Source: a bacterium (GTDB lineage Bacteria > Armatimonadota > Fimbriimonadia > Fimbriimonadales > GBS-DC). From it: a stretch of DNA of 10,992 nucleotides. A program made the position numbers and the translations under genes. The stretch covers positions 1 to 10,992 of the forward strand of contig JARJMV020000105.1 of NCBI GenBank assembly GCA_029335935.2, given 5' to 3'. This document shows, in pieces, positions 1-4,601 of this stretch (positions within the stretch are counted from its first letter, which is position 1; each line of letters starts with the position of its first letter). The notes beneath the pieces are model-generated. The model saw only the letters and a program-made list of their open reading frames with translations, was not told where the DNA came from and did not search any database.

Positions 1-8
1 GCGTCGGC

Positions 9-211
9 GTCCCCGCTGACGACATCACCACCTCGTAGCGTCGTCGTCCGGGCGACACATTATGCTTGGACAGGAATGTCCAAGCTACAGAGATAGACCT
101 AGGACAAGAATGTCCAAGCTACAGAGATAGTGCTTGGACAGGAATGTCCAAGCTACAGAGATAGTGCTTGGACAGGAATGTCTAAGCTACAGTGGGGGTC
201 CCCGCTGACGA
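9..211. repeat. Direct repeats GTCCCCGCTGACGA flanking the tandem array
   Basis: The 14-mer GTCCCCGCTGACGA occurs at 9-22 and again at 198-211, bracketing the 34-bp array. At 2-20 the first copy forms part of an imperfect hairpin, CGTCGGCG and CGCTGACG around a short loop. A closely related inverted version occurs at 10935-10953 near the other end of the window. The arrangement would fit a dispersed palindrome interrupted or duplicated by the array; the mechanism is inference. Confidence 0.6.
63..192. repeat. 34-bp tandem repeat array with palindromic core
   Basis: Four head-to-tail units are visible: 63-96, 97-130, 131-164 and a partial fourth at 165-192. Units 1 and 3 are identical. Unit 2 differs mainly at its left arm and in one loop base, and unit 4 has one substitution in its right arm. 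Each unit contains a 9-bp inverted repeat, GCTTGGACA and TGTCCAAGC, separated by GGAA, followed by a constant TACAGAGATAG tail. There are no spacers between units, so this is not a CRISPR. No function can be assigned; the palindrome could be a protein-binding site, a recombination target or a dispersed intergenic repeat amplified here. Confidence 0.9.
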
Positions 212-223
212 GCCGTGCTGGTG

Positions 224-243
224 CGACGCCATTCGTGGCGTCG
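224..243. repeat. Perfect 8-bp hairpin with TTCG tetraloop
   Basis: CGACGCCA, TTCG, TGGCGTCG forms a perfect 8-bp stem closed by a UUCG-type loop. No T-run follows within a few bases on the minus strand; on the plus strand a T-rich stretch appears about 12 bases later at 254-259. It lies over 200 bp beyond the galK stop, so it could end a long galK 3' extension, but it may equally be another intergenic palindrome. Confidence 0.6.
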
Positions 244-260
244 GGAGTTGAGTGTTTTTG

Positions 261-357
261 ACCCCTTCCTAAAGGTTCCCTCTGCAAGTCGGTGGAACCG
301 TTTGTTGCAGCGGCACGGTTCTCCCCACGCAGTATGGGGAACCTCAAGGAGGGGGTT
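261..357. repeat. Degraded copy of a paired GGTTCC hairpin element
   Basis: This stretch aligns along its whole length with 10785-10876. Both have an ACCCC(C/T)TCCT left edge, then two successive hairpins opening with GGTTC and closing with GGAACC, then an AGGAGGGGGTT right edge. Here the first hairpin (274-299) keeps only its outer GGTTCC/GGAACC arms, and the second (317-343) keeps GGTTCTCCCCA against TGGGGAACC with one bulge. The other copy is perfect, so this one appears mutated. The nature of the repeat is unknown. Confidence 0.75.
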
Positions 358-456
358 AAGAACAGCAGCACACTACCACGCGCTGACGCAGTGGTGAACC
401 TGAAGTTTGTGCCCCCATCAGGTAAGCTTCCCCTCTCTTGGGAGAGTGGCTGGAGT

Positions 457-1566
457 TCATATGCACACACTCGCGCCGCCGACTGCCTCACACGCCCAGA
501 ATCGCGGCTCATAGGAGGCGTACTGCCGATAATATTGCCCTGCGGTGTGCAGGAACGGCTCCAACGCTGTTTTCTCCACCAGCACGATACATGCACCACC
601 GAAGCCTGCGCCTGTCATCCGTGCGCCAATCGCTCCAGCGTGCATGCATGCCTCCACCATCGCGTCTAACTCGGCGCAGCTGACCTCGTAGTCGTCGCGC
701 AGGGATGCATGCGAGGCGAGCATCAGATGGCGCACGCGCTTGGCGTCGGCGTGGCGCAGCGCGGTTAGGAACTCTAACACGCGAGCGTTCTCGCCAATCA
801 CATGGCGTGCGCGTCGTCGGGCTGGCTCTTCCAACAGCGGCAGGTAGAGCGCGGCTTGCTCTGGGCTGACATCACGCAGGGCGATGACTTCCTCGCTCAG
901 CAGGTTCCGAAACGCCTGCGTTGCGTCTTCACACTGGGCGCGGCGCAGGTTGTATTCTGAGTCGGCGAGGGCGCGCGGTTTGCCTGTATCCGCCACCACA
1001 ATCGCCCAGTTGGGGGGCAAAGCGACGCTCTGCACGAACAGCGTGCGCGTATCGAGAAACAGCGCGCTCCCCGCCTCACAGAGCAGGCTCGCGGCTTGAT
1101 CCATCAGCCCGCACTGCACCCCAGCGTACATCTGCTCTGCCTGTTGACACCACTGTGCCAGCGTCAACTTATCTATGTGCAGTTCGTTGATGGTGTTCCA
1201 TAGCACGGCGAACGCCGCTTCCAGAGCGGCGGAGGAGCTCAGCCCTGCGCCCACGGGTAAGTTGCTGCAGATGGTCGCCTCGACGCCGCGCAGCGTGCAT
1301 CCCGTGTGGGTCTGCAGCGCCCAAGCCACGCCCGCCACATAGCGCACGAAACCCGAGGGTAGCTGCGACGGCTCGGGAATAGCGCGCAGGTCAAACTCTG
1401 CCTGCTCGTCCAGCGTATCCGAGTAGAGAATGCAGTGTGTATCCGCGCGTGGCTGGGCGTGAACGCGCATCTCCAAGCTAATCGCGACGGGCAACACATA
1501 CCCATCGTTGTAGTCGGTGTGTTCGCCAATCAGGTTCACGCGCCCCGGCGCACGCACGCAGAGCAT
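457..1566 (-). CDS. galK: Galactokinase
   Basis: Galactokinase of the GHMP kinase family phosphorylates alpha-D-galactose with ATP to galactose 1-phosphate, the entry step of the cytoplasmic Leloir pathway. The 369-residue protein has all signature motifs: the substrate-binding motif GRVNLIGEHTDYNDG at residues 8-22, the ATP-binding loop PVGAGLSSSAA at 104-114, CGLMDQ at 152-157 with D156 as the expected catalytic base, and a C-terminal GARMTGAGFGG motif. Length is slightly under the roughly 380-390 usual for bacterial GalK. The ATG at 1566 is chosen because a GGGAGGA ribosome binding site (1575-1581) lies 8 bases upstream, and the start sits 4 bp after the DUF2203 stop. An in-frame ATG at 1644 would overlap that gene by 74 bp and add 26 residues unlike GalK. 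The chosen start leaves an unusually short N-terminus before RAPGR. It is probably cotranscribed with the DUF2203 gene. Confidence 0.95.
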   Translation of the reverse strand: MLCVRAPGRVNLIGEHTDYNDGYVLPVAISLEMRVHAQPRADTHCILYSDTLDEQAEFDLRAIPEPSQLPSGFVRYVAGVAWALQTHTGCTLRGVEATICSNLPVGAGLSSSAALEAAFAVLWNTINELHIDKLTLAQWCQQAEQMYAGVQCGLMDQAASLLCEAGSALFLDTRTLFVQSVALPPNWAIVVADTGKPRALADSEYNLRRAQCEDATQAFRNLLSEEVIALRDVSPEQAALYLPLLEEPARRRARHVIGENARVLEFLTALRHADAKRVRHLMLASHASLRDDYEVSCAELDAMVEACMHAGAIGARMTGAGFGGACIVLVEKTALEPFLHTAGQYYRQYASYEPRFWACEAVGGASVCI

Positions 1567-1570
1567 CGAT

Positions 1571-1978
1571 TCAGTCCTCCCAGAGGGGTTTGCGCCCGCG
1601 AAAGCCTGTGTCGAGCTCATGGTAATACTGCACGCGCTCCTCACCCAGCCGCCAGCAGAGCATCACCTCGCGTCCGTCGCGCAGGTGGGGGAAGTCCACG
1701 ATGCCCTCCTCGATGTCCTTGAGGTAGATGCCCATCTTGTGCAGCTCATCGACGGCTTTGTGGATTTCGCGTGCGACGCTCGATTCGCCCCATTCGGGAT
1801 GCTTGCCGTTGGTGCGCTCCTGTTGGAGCAGTTCCCGCTCTTTTTCGCCGTACTCTTCGCGCAGGCGTTGGAGCATCGCCTGTAGCCTCAGGAGCTTGAC
1901 GCGCAGTTCAGGCAACAGAGCATTCGCCTCACTAACCGTGAAATAGCGTTGGAAAGGCTTTCTACGACGCTTGCGCAT
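1571..1978 (-). CDS. DUF2203 family protein
   Basis: This 135-residue cytoplasmic protein of unknown function has the family pattern: an N-terminal FTVSEANALLPEL segment (13-25), a long charged helical region likely to be coiled coil, then MGIYLKDIEEGIVDFP and a C-terminal LCWRLGEERVQYYHELDTGF block. Family members are usually 120-140 residues, so this one is full length. The ATG at 1978 is chosen because the homologous region begins about 12 residues later, after a basic MRKRRRK start; an ATG at 2122 would run through the divergent promoter region and over the ruvC start. No clear ribosome binding site precedes it, but TATAAT sits 10 bases upstream, so the mRNA may be almost leaderless. It is first in an operon with galK, 4 bp downstream. 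Nothing in the sequence explains a link with galactose metabolism. Confidence 0.9.
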   Translation of the reverse strand: MRKRRRKPFQRYFTVSEANALLPELRVKLLRLQAMLQRLREEYGEKERELLQQERTNGKHPEWGESSVAREIHKAVDELHKMGIYLKDIEEGIVDFPHLRDGREVMLCWRLGEERVQYYHELDTGFRGRKPLWED

Positions 1979-1988
1979 AGCATGGGGG

Positions 1989-1994
1989 ATTATA
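1989..1994 (-). promoter_or_regulatory. Likely -10 element (TATAAT) of the DUF2203-galK operon
   Basis: On the minus strand GGTATAATCC lies so that the hexamer ends 10 bases before the ATG at 1978. A start 6-8 bases downstream would leave a leader of only about 3-4 nt. No good -35 is seen at 16-18 bp. Read on the plus strand the same bases give TTATAC/TATACC, so the element is nearly symmetric and might also fire towards ruvC. Confidence 0.5.
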
Positions 1995-2061
1995 CCTATC
2001 GAGACCCTGAGAAACGGTTTGGACGACAGGGCGCTCTGCCGACAAGGAGGAGTTTCGTCCT

Positions 2062-2097
2062 GTGCGGCGAATCGAGCGAGTCTGCGAGGAGAAATGA
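2062..2097 (+). CDS. Possible 11-codon leader peptide upstream of ruvC
   Basis: A strong ribosome binding site, AAGGAGGAG at 2044-2052, lies 9 bases before a GTG at 2062. From there an 11-codon frame (MRRIERVCEEK) ends in a TGA that overlaps the ruvC ATG as ATGA. The spacing and overlap would fit translational coupling to ruvC, whose own site (GAGGAG at 2086-2091) sits unusually close to its ATG. The frame is short enough to arise by chance and there is no homology to support it. Confidence 0.25.
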   Translation: MRRIERVCEEK

Positions 2098-2585
2098 TTA
2101 TCTTAGGCGTGGATCCGGGCACGGCGACGATGGGCTACGGGGTGTTGGAATCGGTAGGCAATCGCTATCGCGCGCTGACGCACGGCGTGCTGGAGACGCC
2201 CAAGACCACACCGCCCCACGAACGGCTGCTTCGACTCTACCGCGGGCTGCGCGAGTTGGTAGAGACCTATCAGCCCGACACGCTGGCAACCGAGCAGCTG
2301 TTGTTCAGCACGAACCGTCGCACGGCGATTCAGGTGGCGCGCGCGGCAGGCATCGCGTTGTTGGTCGCGGCGGAAGCGGGCATCGAGTGGTGCGACTACA
2401 CGCCCCTGCAAGTAAAGCAAGCGGTGACGGGCTACGGCAGCGCAGAAAAGCCCCAAGTGCAGACGATGGTGCAACGGCTCCTGAGCCTGGCGACCCCCCC
2501 TACGCCCGACGATGCTGCCGACGCGCTCGCCGTCGCGATTTGCCACGCGCACCACACGGGTATACTCCAAGCGATACGGCGATGA
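2094..2585 (+). CDS. ruvC: Crossover junction endodeoxyribonuclease RuvC
   Basis: RuvC is the Holliday junction resolvase that cuts four-way junctions symmetrically during recombinational repair, acting as a dimer with RuvAB. The 163-residue protein has the expected RNase H-like fold signatures and all four acidic catalytic residues: D7 in ILGVDPGT, E67 in LATEQLLF, and D140 and D143 in PDDAADALAVA. The QVKQAVTGYGSAEKPQV segment (106-122) is the conserved DNA-binding region. The ATG at 2094 places D7 at its canonical position; a GAGGAG lies just upstream with short spacing. The stop overlaps the next start as ATGA. It diverges from the DUF2203 gene across 115 bp. ruvA and ruvB are not adjacent downstream, where two membrane-protein genes lie instead. 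Confidence 0.96.
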   Translation: MIILGVDPGTATMGYGVLESVGNRYRALTHGVLETPKTTPPHERLLRLYRGLRELVETYQPDTLATEQLLFSTNRRTAIQVARAAGIALLVAAEAGIEWCDYTPLQVKQAVTGYGSAEKPQVQTMVQRLLSLATPPTPDDAADALAVAICHAHHTGILQAIRR

Positions 2586-2779
2586 ATGTCCCGTTCGTAC
2601 TGGCGTGCTTAGCGATTATCGCGCTGCTGGTCTACTCGGCGGTTCGGCTGAACCGCCAGATTAATCAGCGTATCCGCGAGTTGGACGAGGAGCGCGCGCG
2701 CAACCCATTAGACCCCTTCTCTGCGCTGATGGAGTTATATCGCTTACAAGAGGAGCGTCGGCGTGGCGATGGTCGGTAG
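2582..2779 (+). CDS. Small single-span membrane protein
   Basis: This 65-residue protein has one predicted membrane helix at about residues 4-21 (VPFVLACLAIIALLVYSA), followed by a charged tail rich in R and E (RLNRQINQRIRELDEERAR) that could form a short amphipathic or coiled-coil helix. The ATG overlaps the ruvC stop (ATGA) and its own stop lies inside the next gene, so it is almost certainly translated as part of the ruvC operon. I do not recognise a family. The topology suggests a small inner-membrane protein with a cytoplasmic C-terminal helix, but the function is unknown. Confidence 0.7.
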   Translation: MNVPFVLACLAIIALLVYSAVRLNRQINQRIRELDEERARNPLDPFSALMELYRLQEERRRGDGR

Positions 2780-3248
2780 TCGGGTCGTGGGCGTGCGGCG
2801 TTGGATGTGGCTGCGCGCTGGGTTCGGACTTGCCGTGCGCACGCTGGGTGCAGGGCTACTCTTGTGGGCGGTATTCCCGCTGTGGCTGAGCGTGTTCTGG
2901 ACGCTGTTAGGCTACCCGCCGACGCTGCGCGACCTGCCGCGCTGGTACGCGCTGGGCGCGTTCAACCTCGCGCCAGTCGCCGCCATTCTCTTGGTCAGCC
3001 CGCTGGTTTTGGGGTTCCTGGCGTGGCTGGCGCGTCGGGTTGAACGGCGCGGCGTGGTCGGGGTCGGCGTCGGGCTTTACACGCTGCTGACGCCGCCTGT
3101 CGCCTACGCCTTGCTCTTGCTTTACGCAGATATGTGGCAGTATCGCGCGTGGGACGCCGTCACGCCCACTCTGATACGCGCGTATGGGCTGCTCGCGCCT
3201 GCGTGTGGATTGGTCGGGGCGATACTGGGGGGCACGATGCGACGCTGA
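2763..3248 (+). CDS. Hypothetical multi-span membrane protein
   Basis: This 161-residue hydrophobic protein has about four predicted transmembrane segments (roughly residues 21-48, 64-90, 98-121 and 139-157), with a positively charged loop ARRVERR at 90-96 suggesting a cytoplasmic face. The GTG at 2763 is chosen because AGAGGAG (2749-2755) lies 7 bases upstream; an ATG at 2769 would be 13 bases away. It overlaps the previous gene by 17 bp, making a three-gene unit with ruvC. The TGA stop at 3246-3248 directly touches the CCA end of the convergent tRNA-Gly with no spacer. No family is recognised. Confidence 0.75.
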   Translation: MAMVGSRVVGVRRWMWLRAGFGLAVRTLGAGLLLWAVFPLWLSVFWTLLGYPPTLRDLPRWYALGAFNLAPVAAILLVSPLVLGFLAWLARRVERRGVVGVGVGLYTLLTPPVAYALLLLYADMWQYRAWDAVTPTLIRAYGLLAPACGLVGAILGGTMRR

Positions 3249-3323
3249 TGGAGCGGGAGACGGGATTCGAACCCGCGACCCTCGGCATGGGAGGCCGATG
3301 CTCTACCCCTGAGCTACTCCCGC
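3249..3323 (-). tRNA. tRNA-Gly (anticodon CCC)
   Basis: On the minus strand a complete cloverleaf reads: acceptor GCGGGAG pairing with CTCCCGC, D arm GCTC/GAGC, anticodon stem TCGGC/GCCGA around the loop CTCCCAT, T arm GCGGG-TTCGAAT-CCCGT, discriminator T and an encoded CCA at 3251-3249. The anticodon CCC reads GGG glycine codons, and U73 is typical of bacterial tRNA-Gly. The 5' end lies 10 bp downstream of the flhF stop on the same strand. A TATAAT overlapping that stop suggests its own promoter, although cotranscription with flhF is possible. Confidence 0.97.
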
Positions 3324-3332
3324 ACACCGTTA

Positions 3333-3362
3333 ATTATACCTCAACGCCGTTCCCGGATGCAA
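3333..3362 (-). promoter_or_regulatory. Probable promoter of tRNA-Gly, within the flhF 3' end
   Basis: On the minus strand TTGCAT (3362-3357), an 18-bp spacer and TATAAT (3338-3333) form a sigma-70-type promoter. The TATAAT overlaps the last flhF sense codon and its TAA stop (GTA TAA T). Transcription would begin about 7 bases later, a few nucleotides before the mature tRNA 5' end at 3323. Confidence 0.6.
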
Positions 3363-4509
3363 CGCTGGGCGCGAGTTCGCTGATGACTCTGTGCGCCAGC
3401 GTTTTGGCGTCCGCGTGGCAGATGTCTTCGGGCACGCGCTGCCCCGTCGTGAAGTACGCCAACGGCAGCCCCGCCTCTAACGCCAAGCTAACGCAGTTGC
3501 CCACGCGCGCCGCCTCATCGAGCTTGGTGAGGATTATCGCGCTCGGCTCGAACAGTTGGAACCGTTGCGCGGCGTCGAGCAGCGTCGCCGTGTCGGCAGT
3601 TGCGCTCAGCGTGAGGTAGACCGCGCCGCGCACCGACTGCAGCGACTCGTGCATCTCCCGCAGGTGCGCCTCGTCACGCTGTCCGCGCCCTACAGTGTCA
3701 ATCAGCACCAAGTCGTAATCGGCGAACAGGTCTAACCCCTCTTGCACCTCGTCAGCGGTAGCCGCGATATGGAGGGGCAGCTTCATCAGCTCGGCGTAGG
3801 TGCGCAACTGCTGAATCGCGCCGATGCGGTAGGTATCCAGCGACAGCAGCGCAACCTTGCGATTGTAGTCCAGCGCGTGGATGGCGGCAAGCTTTGCAAT
3901 CGTGGTGGTCTTGCCGACGCCTGTGGGCCCCACCAGCGCGGCGACTTGGCGGGCGCGGCTCTCGCGGAGCAGGACGCCTCCGATGGGGATTTTCGCGACG
4001 AGCGTGCGCCGCAGCGTGTCGACAGCGGCGTTATGTGGAATGCGCGGCACGCGACGCAATAGCTCCTGCGCCATCTCCAGCGTTATGCCCGCCTGCAGCA
4101 ACGGGCGTAGCAGCGGATGCTCATCCATTGTCGCCGCGATGAGGGGACGCTCCGCAGCGAGGTTTGCCTGAGTCGGCGACGCCTCGCCGTGCATGATGTA
4201 GGCGTGCATCGTCTGCACCAGTGCGCGTATCTCTTGCACCTCGCGCTCCAGTTTTCGCAGGCGCGCCTGGTTGGGGTCATACTCTTCGATGCCTTTCGGC
4301 TCGACTTTAGGGGCGGGTCGGGGCGTCGGTTTGGCGTCCGATTCTGCCTCGCGGATGCCCACCACAATCTCCACCATCGGCTTCTTGCCCAGCCATCTGC
4401 CTTTCTGAACTGTGCGCTCGCTGAGAATCACTGCGTCCGCGCCGTGCTCTTCGCGTATCTTCAGCAGCGCTTCCAACTTCGTCGGCGCGACATAGGTCTT
4501 CGTCTGCAT
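3334..4509 (-). CDS. flhF: Flagellar SRP-family GTPase FlhF
   Basis: FlhF is the third SRP-type GTPase after Ffh and FtsY and directs the site and number of flagella, typically with FlhG. The 391-residue protein has the N-terminal basic B region (1-52, starting MQTKTYVAPTKLEALLKIRE), a variable linker rich in P, K and E (53-80), a helical N region, and a G domain with GPTGVGKTTT (194-203), LDTYRIGAIQQL (224-235), DTVGR (271-275), TKLD (328-331) and TTGQRVPEDI (354-363). The third motif reads DTVGR where SRP GTPases usually have DTAGR. The ATG at 4509 has GGGGAA upstream; an earlier in-frame ATG at 4587 would add residues unlike the family and cross the divergent promoter region. No other flagellar genes are nearby, so it is an orphan here. 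Confidence 0.93.
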   Translation of the reverse strand: MQTKTYVAPTKLEALLKIREEHGADAVILSERTVQKGRWLGKKPMVEIVVGIREAESDAKPTPRPAPKVEPKGIEEYDPNQARLRKLEREVQEIRALVQTMHAYIMHGEASPTQANLAAERPLIAATMDEHPLLRPLLQAGITLEMAQELLRRVPRIPHNAAVDTLRRTLVAKIPIGGVLLRESRARQVAALVGPTGVGKTTTIAKLAAIHALDYNRKVALLSLDTYRIGAIQQLRTYAELMKLPLHIAATADEVQEGLDLFADYDLVLIDTVGRGQRDEAHLREMHESLQSVRGAVYLTLSATADTATLLDAAQRFQLFEPSAIILTKLDEAARVGNCVSLALEAGLPLAYFTTGQRVPEDICHADAKTLAHRVISELAPSVASGNGVEV

Positions 4510-4528
4510 AGCACTTCCCCGCAAGATT

Positions 4529-4552
4529 ATCGGCAACTTGCGCCGATTTTTT
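4529..4552 (+). terminator. Hairpin with T-run in the flhF / VWA divergent region
   Basis: ATCGGC, a 7-base loop, GCCGAT and then TTTTT (4548-4552) look like a short intrinsic terminator on the plus strand. No plus-strand gene ends here: flhF runs leftward from 4509 and the VWA gene runs rightward from about 4602. It could block stray transcription into the VWA gene, lie in the flhF 5' leader as a regulatory hairpin, or be chance. The stem is only 6 bp. Confidence 0.35.
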
Positions 4553-4582
4553 GAGGGATACGCAAGGCAGCCGTTGAGTGGG

Positions 4583-4601
4583 TACACTCATAATGTTCGG
4601 T
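4583..4601 (+). promoter_or_regulatory. Candidate -10 region of the VWA-SWIM operon
   Basis: GGTACACT (4581-4588) and CATAAT (4589-4594) are adjacent -10-like hexamers. CATAAT ends 7 bases before the ATG at 4602, which would yield a leaderless mRNA; no ribosome binding site precedes that ATG. No convincing -35 is visible at 16-18 bp. This supports the 4602 start but does not prove it. Confidence 0.35.

Larger units (their letters stand above)
1..456. other. Gene-free, repeat-rich left flank
   Basis: No convincing gene lies between the window start and the galactokinase stop; the open frames here are short and have no recognisable protein character. The stretch holds several palindromic repeats, each listed separately: a GTCCCCGCTGACGA motif present twice, a 34-bp tandem array between the two copies, a perfect hairpin with a TTCG loop, and a degraded paired GGTTCC hairpin. 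It is also the region downstream of the minus-strand galK. The only terminator-like structure near galK is a weak 5-bp CTCTC/GAGAG stem at 433-446 with no T-run. Confidence 0.7.

Noticed and set aside
63..192. Repeat array as a CRISPR
   Set aside because: Units are directly contiguous with no spacers, and no cas gene is in the window.
433..446. Terminator for galK
   Set aside because: Only a 5-bp stem and no T-run on the minus strand; kept only as a possible decayed repeat.
153..599. 148-codon minus-strand frame in the left flank
   Set aside because: It runs through the palindromic repeats and overlaps the 3' end of galK out of frame; no domain or ribosome binding site.
1567..1644. Extended N-terminus for galactokinase
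   Set aside because: It would overlap the DUF2203 coding end by 74 bp, and the added residues do not resemble GalK; a good ribosome binding site supports 1566.
1979..2122. Extended N-terminus for the DUF2203 protein
   Set aside because: It would cross the divergent promoter and the ruvC start, and the family's conserved region begins after the ATG at 1978.
1949..2581. Long plus-strand frame ahead of the 65-aa membrane protein
   Set aside because: This part overlaps ruvC in another frame and is Arg/Ala/Gly-rich shadow; only the region from the ATG at 2582 onward looks like a real protein.
3134..3619. 161-codon plus-strand frame over the tRNA and flhF end
   Set aside because: It reads antisense through the tRNA and flhF; no supporting features.
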